From the NCBI GenBank assembly GCA_019245755.1, contig JAFARC010000034.1, positions 1-42,347 of the forward strand: DNA of 42,347 nt, given 5' to 3'. The notes beneath the pieces were generated by a model. That model was given only the letters and a program-made list of their open reading frames with translations, did not search any database and was not told the DNA's origin. How positions within the stretch are numbered: the stretch's first letter is position 1; each line of letters starts with the position of its first letter. The position numbers were made by a program, and so were the translations under genes. Source of the stretch: Mycobacteriaceae bacterium (GTDB lineage Bacteria > Actinomycetota > Actinomycetes > Mycobacteriales > Mycobacteriaceae). Positions 18,086 to 25,659 of this stretch are shown here, piece after piece.

Positions 18086-20668
18086 ATGGCACTTCCGAAC
18101 CTAACCCGCGATCAGGCCATCGAGCGTGCCGCGCTGGTGACCGTGGACAACTACCACATCGAGCTGGACCTGACCGACGGCGACGGGGCGCCGGGCGACC
18201 GGACGTTCCGCTCGAAGACCACTGTCACGTTCGACGCGCTGGCCGGCGCCGACACCGTGCTGGACCTGGCCGCCGACACGGTGCGCACCGCGACGCTCAA
18301 CGGCCTGTTGATCGACGTGTCGGCGTATGACGAGGCCACCGGTATCCCGCTGACCGGCCTCGCCAAGCACAACGTGGTCGTGGTGGAGGCCCTGTGCCGT
18401 TACTCGAACACCGGCGAGGGCCTGCATCGGTTCGTCGACCCCGTCGACGACGAGGTGTATCTGTATTCGCAGTTCGAAACCGCCGATGCCAAGCGGATGT
18501 TCGCCTGCTTCGACCAGCCCGACCTCAAGGCCGGCTTCGATCTGACCGTCACCGCGCCGGCCCACTGGACGGTGGTGTCCAACGGTGCACTCGGCGCCAG
18601 CCGTGCCGACGGTGCCACCACGACCCACACGTTTGTCACCACGCCGCGGATGAGCACCTACCTGGTGGCGTTGATCGCCGGTCCGTACACCGGCTGGCAC
18701 GACATGCACCGCGATGAGCACGGCGAGATTCCGCTGGGGCTGTACTGCCGGACCTCGCTGGCCAAGTTCATGGACGCCGATCGGCTTTTCATGCAGACCA
18801 AGCAGGGTTTCGGCTTCTACCATCGCCAGTTCGGCGTGCCGTACGCGTTCGGGAAGTACGACCAGTTGTTCGTGCCGGAGTTCAACGCGGGCGCGATGGA
18901 AAACGCCGGGGCCGTCACCTTTTTGGAGGATTACGTCTTTCGGAGCAAGGTGACGCGCGCGTCCTACGAGCGGCGGGCGGAGACGGTGCTTCACGAGATG
19001 GCGCACATGTGGTTCGGTGACCTCGTCACGATGCGGTGGTGGGACGATTTGTGGCTCAACGAGTCGTTCGCGACGTTCGCGTCGGTGTTGTGCCTGGCCG
19101 AGGCCACCGAGTTCACCGAGGCGTGGACGACGTTCGCCAACGCCGAGAAGTCGTGGGCCTACCGCCAGGACCAGTTGCCGTCGACGCACCCGGTGGCCGC
19201 CGATATTCCCGACCTGGCCGCCGTCGAGGTCAACTTCGACGGGATCACCTACGCCAAGGGCGCCAGCGTGCTCAAGCAACTGGTGGCCTACGTCGGGCTG
19301 GAGAACTTCCTGGCCGGGCTGCGTGACTACTTCCGCGTCCACGCGTTCGACAACGCCACCTTCGGCGATCTGCTGAGCGCACTGGAGAACGCGTCGGGCC
19401 GTGACCTGTCCGACTGGGGCGATCAGTGGCTGAGGACCACCGGCCTCAACACCCTGCGCGCCGATTTCGACCTCGACGACGAGGACCGGTTCACCCGGTT
19501 CGCGATCCGGCAGAGCGGTGCCCGGCCCGGCGCCGGCGAGACACGGGTGCACCGGCTGGCCGTCGGCATCTACGACGAGACGTCGGGCAAGTTGGTCCGC
19601 GCGCACCGCGCGGAACTCGACATCGCCGGCGAACTGACCGATGTGCCGCAGCTGCAAGGTGTTTCGCGCGGCAAATTGATCCTGGTCAACGACGACGACC
19701 TGACCTACTGCTCGCTGCGCCTCGACGAGGAGTCGTTGGCCACCGCGCTGAGCCGCATCGCCGACATCGCCGAACCGTTGCCCCGCACGCTGGTGTGGTC
19801 GGCGGCCTGGGAGATGACCCGCGACGCCGAGCTGCGTGCGCGGGATTTCGTCGCGCTGGTCGGCGCCGGCGTGCAGGCCGAGACCGAGGTCGGGGTGGCG
19901 CAGCGGCTGCTGATGCAGGCACAGACCGCGCTGGGGTCGTACGCCGAGCCGGGCTGGGCGTACGAACACGGCTGGCCGACGTTGGCCGACCGTCTGGTCG
20001 AGCTGGCCCGTGCGGCCGAGCCCGGGTCGGATCACCAGCTGGCCTATGTCAACGCGCTGTGCTCGTCGGTGCTGAAGCTGCGCCATGTCGAAATACTGTC
20101 GGCGCTGCTCGACGCCGATCCCGCCGAGCGCGGGCTTTCCGGGCTCGTGGTCGACACCGACCTGCGGTGGCGGGTTGTGACCGCTCTCGCGCGCTCGGGT
20201 GTGGTCGACGCCGACGGTCCGCAGACCCCGTTCATCGACGCCGAGGTGCAGCGCGACCCGACGGCCGCGGGCCGGCGGCACGGGCGTCAGGCGTCGGCCG
20301 CGCGCCCGCAGGAGGACGTCAAGCAGAAGGTGTGGACCGAGGTGATCGAGGACGACACGCTGCCCAACATCGTCGGGCGGGCGATCATCGCGGGCATCGT
20401 TTCGCCGGGGCAGGCCGAGCTGCTCAAGCCGTTCACGCCCCGCTATTTCGAAGCGATTCCCGGGGTGTGGGTGCGACGTTCCAGCGAGGTCGCCCAGACG
20501 GTGGTGGTCGGGCTGTACCCGTCGTGGGACATCAGCGACGACGGGATCGCCGCGGCCGACGAGTTCCTCGCCGGTGCGGTCGCGCCGCCGCTGCGCCGGC
20601 TGGTGCTGGAAGGCCGCGCCGGCGTGCAGCGGGCGCTGCGGGCGCGCAAGTGCGACGCCGGCGCCTGA
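18086..20668 (+). CDS. pepN: Aminopeptidase N (M1 zinc metallopeptidase)
   Basis: The 860-aa protein is an M1 aminopeptidase that removes N-terminal residues from peptides in the cytosol. It has the exopeptidase motif GAMEN (269-273) and the zinc site HEMAH (303-307) with Glu326, exactly H-E-x2-H-x18-E. The four-domain layout is complete: N-terminal saddle, thermolysin-like catalytic domain, beta-sandwich, and ERAP1-like C-terminal helical domain (from about 530, ADIAEPLPRTLVWSAAWEM). The length equals that of Rv2467. The ATG start is immediately behind a -10 box, without a clear Shine-Dalgarno. It may supply amino acids from Clp-derived peptides. It converges on the DUF5130-type gene with a single nucleotide between stops. 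Confidence 0.97.
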   Translation: MALPNLTRDQAIERAALVTVDNYHIELDLTDGDGAPGDRTFRSKTTVTFDALAGADTVLDLAADTVRTATLNGLLIDVSAYDEATGIPLTGLAKHNVVVVEALCRYSNTGEGLHRFVDPVDDEVYLYSQFETADAKRMFACFDQPDLKAGFDLTVTAPAHWTVVSNGALGASRADGATTTHTFVTTPRMSTYLVALIAGPYTGWHDMHRDEHGEIPLGLYCRTSLAKFMDADRLFMQTKQGFGFYHRQFGVPYAFGKYDQLFVPEFNAGAMENAGAVTFLEDYVFRSKVTRASYERRAETVLHEMAHMWFGDLVTMRWWDDLWLNESFATFASVLCLAEATEFTEAWTTFANAEKSWAYRQDQLPSTHPVAADIPDLAAVEVNFDGITYAKGASVLKQLVAYVGLENFLAGLRDYFRVHAFDNATFGDLLSALENASGRDLSDWGDQWLRTTGLNTLRADFDLDDEDRFTRFAIRQSGARPGAGETRVHRLAVGIYDETSGKLVRAHRAELDIAGELTDVPQLQGVSRGKLILVNDDDLTYCSLRLDEESLATALSRIADIAEPLPRTLVWSAAWEMTRDAELRARDFVALVGAGVQAETEVGVAQRLLMQAQTALGSYAEPGWAYEHGWPTLADRLVELARAAEPGSDHQLAYVNALCSSVLKLRHVEILSALLDADPAERGLSGLVVDTDLRWRVVTALARSGVVDADGPQTPFIDAEVQRDPTAAGRRHGRQASAARPQEDVKQKVWTEVIEDDTLPNIVGRAIIAGIVSPGQAELLKPFTPRYFEAIPGVWVRRSSEVAQTVVVGLYPSWDISDDGIAAADEFLAGAVAPPLRRLVLEGRAGVQRALRARKCDAGA

Positions 20669-20669
20669 A

Positions 20670-21146
20670 CTACGGCGGCGATATGCCGGCGCCGAGCACC
20701 CGCACGGCGCTGATCAGCCCGTCCATCAGGTTGCCCTGCGTGAACGCCGACGCCGCGGCGGCCACGCCCAGCGGCGCGACCGATTCGGCGCCGCGGCCCT
20801 TGACCGCGGCACCGTAGACCACCTCGATTGCCCGTTGGTTCGGCGACACCGCCAGCAGCACCGCGTCGTTGGGTGTCGGCACCTGGGCGAGGATCTCGCG
20901 CGCCCGGGCGGCGGTGTCCGGGCCGAGGTCGCCGACGTAGACGGCGAGCCTTGCCCGGGAGTCACGTGAGCCGTAGGTCAGCGCGTCGTCGAGCCGGACC
21001 AGGTCCATGGTTTCGAACGGGTAGTCCACCGACACGTCGCCGGGCTGGGTGACGCCGGAAATCCGTCCGCTGGAGGTGACGACGAAACCCGACGGCAGGT
21101 CGGGTTGTCCGAGGGTGGCGAGTTCACCACTTGCCACTGGCGCCAC
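20670..21146 (-). CDS. DUF5130-type protein linked to ctaJ (Rv2468c-like)
   Basis: The 158-aa protein resembles Rv2468c. The central part ([27 protein letters not shown] ... [20 protein letters not shown]) looks like a small alpha/beta domain of the TPM type. The C-terminal third is Ala/Gly-rich and may be a membrane-contacting helix ([20 protein letters not shown]). The GTG start overlaps the end of ctaJ by 23 nt, so the two are coupled. From memory, a small-protein pair from this locus was found in the M. smegmatis cytochrome bcc-aa3 supercomplex; I am not certain that this partner is one of them. Function otherwise unknown. Confidence 0.8.
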   Translation of the reverse strand: MAPVASGELATLGQPDLPSGFVVTSSGRISGVTQPGDVSVDYPFETMDLVRLDDALTYGSRDSRARLAVYVGDLGPDTAARAREILAQVPTPNDAVLLAVSPNQRAIEVVYGAAVKGRGAESVAPLGVAAAASAFTQGNLMDGLISAVRVLGAGISPP

Positions 21147-21354
21147 CTCCGACGGTCAGCTTCTCCGGGTGCCCGTGCGCGTGGCCGATGTTCTCGTCGA
21201 CGGCCGCCCACAGGATTGGCTCATGAGTCCAGGGCTCGGACATTGTGTAGGTCGCCGGGTGCGGGCCTTTGTGCGACCAGATCAGTGCCACCAGGATCAG
21301 CACCAGCAACAGCGGGACGCCCACGAAGAGGGCGTGGACCTGCAGAACGTTCAC
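21124..21354 (-). CDS. ctaJ: Small membrane protein, likely aa3 oxidase subunit CtaJ
   Basis: The 76-aa protein ([30 protein letters not shown]...) has one transmembrane helix at about residues 6-26. A His/Pro-rich tail follows ([17 protein letters not shown] ... HAHGHPEK). This fits the accessory subunit named CtaJ in the mycobacterial cytochrome c oxidase of the bcc-aa3 supercomplex (Rv2468A type), which I recall from the cryo-EM work. It lies 25 nt after the HNH gene and overlaps the following gene by 23 nt. The clear helix and conserved place make it a real gene despite its size. Confidence 0.78.
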   Translation of the reverse strand: MNVLQVHALFVGVPLLLVLILVALIWSHKGPHPATYTMSEPWTHEPILWAAVDENIGHAHGHPEKLTVGGGASGKW

Positions 21355-21379
21355 GCCGCAAACCGTATCGCAGGACCGG

Positions 21380-22030
21380 TCAGGCCGCGCCCTCGCCCAG
21401 GTATCGCATCCAGGCGGGATCGAGTTCCTTGACCGTCGCCAACAGCCGCCAGTGCTGCCCCTTGGGCGGTGTCGGCACGGACCGCAGTGTCCAGCCCAGC
21501 TCCGAGAGCAGCCGGTCGGCCTTGCGGTGATTGCAGGTCGAGCAACTGGCCACGCAGTTTTCCCAGCAGTGGTCGCCGCCGCGGCTGCGCGGAACCACGT
21601 GGTCGACGGTGTCGGCCTTGGCGCCGCAATAGGCGCAGCGGAACCGGTCGCGGTGCATCAGCGCGGCGCGCGTCAGCGGGATGCGGGCCCGGTAGGGCAC
21701 CCGCACGTAGCACCGCAGCCGGATCACCGACGGCACCACGATGGTGCGGGTGGCCGAGTGGATGACCGGCCCGGACGGGTCGTCGTGCACGACGTCGGCC
21801 TTGCCGCACAGCAGCATGACCACCGCCCGGCGCATCGTCAGCGCGGTCAGCGGCTCGTAGGTGGAGTTCAGCAGCAGCACCCGGCGGCGACCCCAGATCG
21901 AGACGGTCTCGGTGCTCGGGGCTTGGGTGTCGGGACTGACACTGTGCAAAACGCGCTCGGTCACGGGGCCGGTGTGACCCGCCGGGGCACCGTGATGGCG
22001 GTGGCCCCGGCTTCTTTTGCGCTGTGCCAT
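21380..22030 (-). CDS. HNH endonuclease (Rv2469c-like)
   Basis: The 216-aa protein contains a zinc-bound HNH domain: C-A-Y-C, then DHVVPRSRGGDHCWENCV with the first His and the Asn, and C-S-T-C-NHRK with the last His. The upstream part VLLLNSTYEPLTALTMRRAV is typical of the actinobacterial HNH proteins of this size. Such enzymes nick or cut DNA, but the cellular role of this conserved one is unknown. The ATG at 22030 has GGAGG 6 nt upstream and gives a length close to Rv2469c (222 aa); the in-frame start at 22075 is less likely. The N-terminus is basic (MAQRKRSRGHRHHG). Confidence 0.88.
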   Translation of the reverse strand: MAQRKRSRGHRHHGAPAGHTGPVTERVLHSVSPDTQAPSTETVSIWGRRRVLLLNSTYEPLTALTMRRAVVMLLCGKADVVHDDPSGPVIHSATRTIVVPSVIRLRCYVRVPYRARIPLTRAALMHRDRFRCAYCGAKADTVDHVVPRSRGGDHCWENCVASCSTCNHRKADRLLSELGWTLRSVPTPPKGQHWRLLATVKELDPAWMRYLGEGAA

Positions 22031-22156
22031 GTGTCCTCCGCCGACCAGTTCACCATGGATCCGGACACCGCGCACGACAATTCTGTTCGTGTTCGCAGGT
22101 CAACCGGTGAACATCGGGTGACGGCAACCACGTTTGCCCAACCGGCGGGCACCGCG

Positions 22157-22190
22157 CCCGATGGACCACAATGCCCGATGGACCACAATG
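22157..22190. repeat. 17-bp perfect tandem duplication at the glbO start
   Basis: CCCGATGGACCACAATG is present at 22157-22173 and again at 22174-22190 without any mismatch. The final ATG of the second copy is the proposed glbO start. The unit is not a multiple of three, so the copies place their ATG codons in different frames. Confidence 0.95.
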
Positions 22191-22592
22191 GAGGTGATGG
22201 AGGTCGAGCAGCAATCGTTCTTTGACGAAGTGGGTGGAGCGCAGACGTTCCGCGCCATTGTCAGCAGGTTTTACGCGCTGGTGCGCGAGGACGAGATATT
22301 GCGGCCGCTGTATCCCGAGGACGAGCTGGACGCGGCCGAGGAGAGGCTGCGAATGTTCTTGGAGCAGTACTGGGGCGGGCCCCGTACGTACACCGAGCGG
22401 CGCGGCCATCCCCGGCTGCGGATGCGGCACGCCCCGTTTCGCATCGGTCCGTTCGAGCGGGACGCGTGGCTGCGCAACATGCACATCGCGATCGCCGAGG
22501 TGGACTCGACAATGCTTGACGACGAGCACCGCCAGGAGCTGCTGGCCTACCTGGAGATGGCCGCCCACTCGATGGTTAACTCGGCCTGGTGA
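22188..22592 (+). CDS. glbO: Truncated haemoglobin O (group II)
   Basis: The 134-aa globin matches trHbO (Rv2470). It has [21 protein letters not shown], the block [31 protein letters not shown] containing the CD tyrosine and the proximal His, and the G8 Trp in RDAWLRNMH. It binds O2 tightly and is linked to membrane respiration and to peroxide or nitric oxide chemistry. The start is not settled: ATG at 22188 or 22197 are both in frame; GGAGG is too close to the second, and upstream ATG at 22161 adds residues from a tandem duplication. It is divergent from the HNH-ctaJ operon, which suits a respiratory function. Confidence 0.95.
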   Translation: MEVMEVEQQSFFDEVGGAQTFRAIVSRFYALVREDEILRPLYPEDELDAAEERLRMFLEQYWGGPRTYTERRGHPRLRMRHAPFRIGPFERDAWLRNMHIAIAEVDSTMLDDEHRQELLAYLEMAAHSMVNSAW

Positions 22593-22613
22593 CCCCAACA
22601 CTTCCCGCCAGTA

Positions 22614-22643
22614 TTGACGCCGTTGTAAATAGGCTGCGAGAAT
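22614..22643 (+). promoter_or_regulatory. Possible promoter downstream of glbO
   Basis: TTGACG (22614-22619), 18 nt, GAGAAT (22638-22643) is a moderate SigA-type match with a weak -10. It would transcribe the hairpin and the small frame that follow. Confidence 0.25.
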
Positions 22644-22673
22644 ACGGCGATACTCCGGTGCATGCTTGCCACT

Positions 22674-22692
22674 GAGGCTGCTGTGCAGCCTC
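22674..22692. terminator. Perfect 8-bp hairpin after glbO
   Basis: GAGGCTGC (22674-22681), loop TGT, GCAGCCTC (22685-22692) form a perfect hairpin 82 nt after the glbO stop and 27 nt before the ATG of the 63-aa frame. No T-tract follows. It could be a mycobacterial non-canonical terminator or a leader structure. Confidence 0.4.
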
Positions 22693-22718
22693 CCGACTGG
22701 AACTGGGGGCAACAAGCG

Positions 22719-22910
22719 ATGTTCATCAGGATCAGACACAACGTCGCACCCGTCATGGCGCCGCCGCAGCCGCGCCCCTTCCACCCGCACTTCTATCCGG
22801 TCCGCACCCACAGCTACTTCGATGTCGAGCTGATGGATCGCCAAATGTTTGGCCAACCTGGTTATTCGCCGGTTCATGGCCCCAAAGCCGGACGAACGTT
22901 CCGGCGTTAA
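22719..22910 (+). CDS. Possible 63-aa protein, Pro/His/Arg-rich
   Basis: This frame lies in a 436-bp gap between glbO and aglA. The product (MFIRIRHNVAPVMAPPQPRPF...) is basic and rich in Pro, His, Phe and Tyr, with no membrane helix or known motif. GGGGG precedes the ATG by 9 nt. A hairpin and a possible promoter lie upstream. The first half uses GC-ending codons like a real mycobacterial gene; the second half less so. I recognise no family. It could be a genuine small gene or a chance frame; H37Rv annotates small genes near this position (Rv2472/Rv2473), which I could not match. Confidence 0.35.
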   Translation: MFIRIRHNVAPVMAPPQPRPFHPHFYPVRTHSYFDVELMDRQMFGQPGYSPVHGPKAGRTFRR

Positions 22911-22958
22911 GCGCTTCGGGCGAGTGTCAAGCCACCATCCGCCCGCTCCGGCGCTCGT

Positions 22959-22989
22959 CGGCAGCGGCGTTCGACGCTGACCGCTGTCG
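22959..22989. other. Stem-loop upstream of aglA
   Basis: CGGCAGCGG (22959-22967) and CCGCTGTCG (22981-22989) pair over 9 bp with one G-U around a 13-nt loop. It lies 40 nt before the aglA start and could end upstream transcription. The rest of 22911-23014 shows nothing recognisable. Confidence 0.3.
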
Positions 22990-23014
22990 GTAGCACCAGG
23001 CTTCGCCGTCTGAC

Positions 23015-23020
23015 GACAAT
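23015..23020 (+). promoter_or_regulatory. -10 box (GACAAT) before aglA
   Basis: GACAAT ends 8 nt before the GTG at 23029, consistent with a leaderless transcript from that codon. The GTG at 23023 is too close to this box to be transcribed from it. Confidence 0.35.
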
Positions 23021-23028
23021 GAGTGTTC

Positions 23029-24606
23029 GTGACTGACGTCAGCGCCGCGCCGTGGTGGTCAAGGGCGATCTTCTATCAGGTTTACCCCCGCTCGTTCGCC
23101 GACGGCGATGGCGACGGGGTCGGTGATCTCGACGGCATCGTCGCCCACCTGGACTATGTCGACGCGCTGGGCGTGGATGCGATCTGGCTGAATCCGGTCA
23201 CCGTTTCGCCGATGGCCGACCATGGCTACGACGTGGCTGACCCGCGCGATGTGGATCCGTTGTTCGGCGGCATCGACGCGCTGGACCGGCTGATCGCCGA
23301 GGCTCATCGGCGCGACATCAGGGTGACGATGGACCTGGTGCCCAACCACACCAGTTCGCAGCATCAGTGGTTCAAGGCCGCGCTGGCGGCCGGGCCGGGC
23401 ACCGCTGCGCGGGCGCGCTACATCTTCCGCGACGGCACCGGGCCGCACGGGTCACGTCCGCCGAACAATTGGGTGTCGGTGTTCGGCGGGCCGGCATGGA
23501 CGCGGGTCACCGAGCCCGACGGCGCGCCCGGCCAGTGGTATCTGCACCTGTTCGACGCCGAGCAGCCGGACCTGAACTGGGACAACCCGGAAGTATTCGA
23601 GGATTTCGAGAAGACGCTGCGGTTCTGGCTGGACCGCGGTGTCGACGGGTTCCGCATCGATGTCGCGCACGGCATGGCCAAGCCGCCCGGCCTGCCGGAC
23701 ATGAAGAACCCCGACATTGAGATGCTCAGGCTCGACGACGACGATCCCCGTTTCGACCATGACAACGTCCACGACATCCACCGCGCGATCCGCTCGGTGC
23801 TCGACGACTATCCGCACGCGGTCGCGATCGGCGAGGTGTGGGTGTTCAACAATGAGCAGTTCGCCAAGTACCTGAGGGCCGACGAGCTGCACCTGGGGTT
23901 CAACTTCCGGCTGCTGCGCGCCGAATTCGACGCGGCAGGACTGCGCCATGCGATCGGGAACTCGCTTGCGGCAGCGGCCATCGAAGGCGCCACCCCGACG
24001 TGGACATTGTCCAACCACGACGTGGACCGCGAGGTCACCCGCTACGGCGGCGGCTCCATGGGGCTGGCCAGGGCCCGGGCGATGGCGTTGGTGATGCTCG
24101 CGCTACCCGGGACGGTCTTTATCTATAACGGCGCTGAGCTCGGTTTGGCCAACGTCGCGCTGCCGGACGACGCGCTTCAGGACCCGGTGTGGGAGCGTTC
24201 CGGACGTACCGAGCGGGGCCGCGACGGGTGCCGGGTGCCGATGCCGTGGCGCGGCGAGGCTCCCCCGTTCGGGTTCTCGGCCAACCCGCATACGTGGTTG
24301 CCGATTCCGCCGGAGTGGGCGCCGCTGACCGTGCAGCGCCAGCTCGCCAACCCCGATTCGACGCTGGCGTTCTACCGCCGGGCGCTGCTGCTGCGTGCGC
24401 AGCGCCCGCAGTTCGCCGGTTCGTCGGTGGAGTGGCTGCCCGGCCCCGACGACGTCCTGGTGTTCCGGGTCTGCGACGGCGGGCTGGTCTGCGTGCTCAA
24501 CGCCGGTGAGCAGCCGCTGCCGCTGCCCACCGGCGAGGTCCTGTTGTCCAGCGGGCCGGTGCGCGGCGGCGCGCTGCCGCCCGACTCCGCCGCCTGGCTC
24601 CTCTGA
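23029..24606 (+). CDS. aglA: GH13 alpha-glucosidase
   Basis: The 525-aa enzyme belongs to glycoside hydrolase family 13 (oligo-1,6-glucosidase/alpha-glucosidase group, Rv2471 type). The (beta/alpha)8 barrel begins AIFYQVYPRSFADGDGDGVGDLDG. Numbered from this start, the nucleophile is D211 (GFRIDVAHG), the acid/base is E269 (IGEVWVF) and the transition-state stabiliser is D331 (SNHDVDRE). It should release glucose from alpha-linked oligosaccharides in the cytosol. The start is either GTG 23023 (MFVTDVS) or GTG 23029; I prefer the latter because of the -10 box 8 nt before it. The C-terminal beta domain is present. It converges on the next gene with a 4-nt gap. Confidence 0.92.
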   Translation: MTDVSAAPWWSRAIFYQVYPRSFADGDGDGVGDLDGIVAHLDYVDALGVDAIWLNPVTVSPMADHGYDVADPRDVDPLFGGIDALDRLIAEAHRRDIRVTMDLVPNHTSSQHQWFKAALAAGPGTAARARYIFRDGTGPHGSRPPNNWVSVFGGPAWTRVTEPDGAPGQWYLHLFDAEQPDLNWDNPEVFEDFEKTLRFWLDRGVDGFRIDVAHGMAKPPGLPDMKNPDIEMLRLDDDDPRFDHDNVHDIHRAIRSVLDDYPHAVAIGEVWVFNNEQFAKYLRADELHLGFNFRLLRAEFDAAGLRHAIGNSLAAAAIEGATPTWTLSNHDVDREVTRYGGGSMGLARARAMALVMLALPGTVFIYNGAELGLANVALPDDALQDPVWERSGRTERGRDGCRVPMPWRGEAPPFGFSANPHTWLPIPPEWAPLTVQRQLANPDSTLAFYRRALLLRAQRPQFAGSSVEWLPGPDDVLVFRVCDGGLVCVLNAGEQPLPLPTGEVLLSSGPVRGGALPPDSAAWLL

Positions 24607-24610
24607 GCGC

Positions 24611-25249
24611 TTACCTCAACAGCAGCGGGTCGCCGCGGCGCCGGTACACCGACCCGAACCGGGCGTCGATGCGCAGCCACGCCGGCAGCACCCGCACCCG
24701 CACGATCTCGTCGGCGGCGTCGCCGGCGAAGCCCATCGCGGACAACGCGAACACGCACCGCATGGGGATGCCGACGCTGCCTTGGGCACCCTCGACCCGG
24801 ACCACCTCCTGGTCCAGCAGCGACACGGGCGGCCCTTGGGAGCCATGTTGTTTCGACAGCTCGGCACCGCGCTGCGCGAGGTCGAGCAGCGCGCGGGCCG
24901 GGACGTCGTCGAGGTGCACGAAACCCGACTCCGAGGGCAGCGCGCCCCGCCACGCCGAATCCATTCCGAAGCCGGGATCGACGTGGCCCGACGGGTCCGT
25001 CGCCGCCAGCCCCCGCAGCAGCGCGTCGGCGCCGGCGCAGATGTCGGGCGGGCGGACTCGACCGCGCACCACCCGGCTGGCCAGCACGTCGAAGCCGGTC
25101 GCCGTCCACGCCACCAGCATCTGGTCGGAGCGCTGACGCAGCCGGATCACCGCGGCGTCATCGAGCCGCTGCGCCCGCTCGACGAAGCTCGCCAAGTCGG
25201 CGTGATGGGCGGTGTCCAGCCACAGCCCGCGCTCCCGGCGGCCGGTCAT
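24611..25249 (-). CDS. Conserved mycobacterial protein of unknown function (Rv2474c-like)
   Basis: The 212-aa protein matches the position and size of Rv2474c (217 aa). It contains no motif I can name. It is a soluble, mixed alpha/beta-looking sequence with blocks RLRQRSDQMLVAWTATGFDV and DADALLRGL-type helices, plus a conserved-looking end GFAGDAADEIVRVRVLPAWLR. It starts with ATG overlapping the thioesterase stop by 4 nt, so it is the third gene of a gdh-thioesterase-unknown run. The function may relate to that operon, but this is inference only. Confidence 0.8.
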   Translation of the reverse strand: MTGRRERGLWLDTAHHADLASFVERAQRLDDAAVIRLRQRSDQMLVAWTATGFDVLASRVVRGRVRPPDICAGADALLRGLAATDPSGHVDPGFGMDSAWRGALPSESGFVHLDDVPARALLDLAQRGAELSKQHGSQGPPVSLLDQEVVRVEGAQGSVGIPMRCVFALSAMGFAGDAADEIVRVRVLPAWLRIDARFGSVYRRRGDPLLLR

Positions 25250-25659
25250 CGCAAGAATCGCTGCAGGTAAGCCCGTTGAGCCGGCGTCAACCGAAGCAGC
25301 CGCTGCTCCTGGATATGCACGGTGGCCAGCTGGGTCTGGGCGATCACCGAGGGCCGGGAGCCGGGGTCGGCGGTCACCGACCGCACCTCGTAGCCGAGCG
25401 TGAAGTCGACGGCCCGCAGCCGGTTGACCCGGATACTGACCTGCAGCGGCGAGTCGACCAGCCGAAGCTGTCCCTTGTAACCGACCTTGACCTCCGCGAT
25501 GAGCAGCCCTGTGGTCGTGATCTCGGCACCGAACGGTTCGCGCAGGAACGGCACCCGCGCCTCTTCCAGGATCGTGACCATGGTCGCGTGGTTGATGTGC
25601 TGGTACATATCGATGTCCGACCAGCGCACCGGCACCGGCGTGCTGAACTCTTCGCCCAC
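25246..25659 (-). CDS. Hotdog-fold acyl-CoA thioesterase (Rv2475c-like)
   Basis: The 137-aa product has the 4HBT thioesterase signature WSDIDMYQHINHATMVTILEEAR, with the Asp and the His-Asn pair expected in YbgC/FcbC-like enzymes. The substrate is probably a short or branched acyl-CoA; it cannot be read from sequence. The GTG at 25659 overlaps the gdh stop by one base (TAGTG) and gives the 138-aa size of Rv2475c; the longer frame lies inside gdh. The stop overlaps the next start by 4 nt. Confidence 0.88.
   Translation of the reverse strand: MGEEFSTPVPVRWSDIDMYQHINHATMVTILEEARVPFLREPFGAEITTTGLLIAEVKVGYKGQLRLVDSPLQVSIRVNRLRAVDFTLGYEVRSVTADPGSRPSVIAQTQLATVHIQEQRLLRLTPAQRAYLQRFLR

Noticed and set aside
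18101..20281. 726-aa open frame opposite pepN
   Set aside because: The pepN frame has complete M1 motifs. The opposite frame is an artefact of GC-rich third positions and has no recognisable domain.
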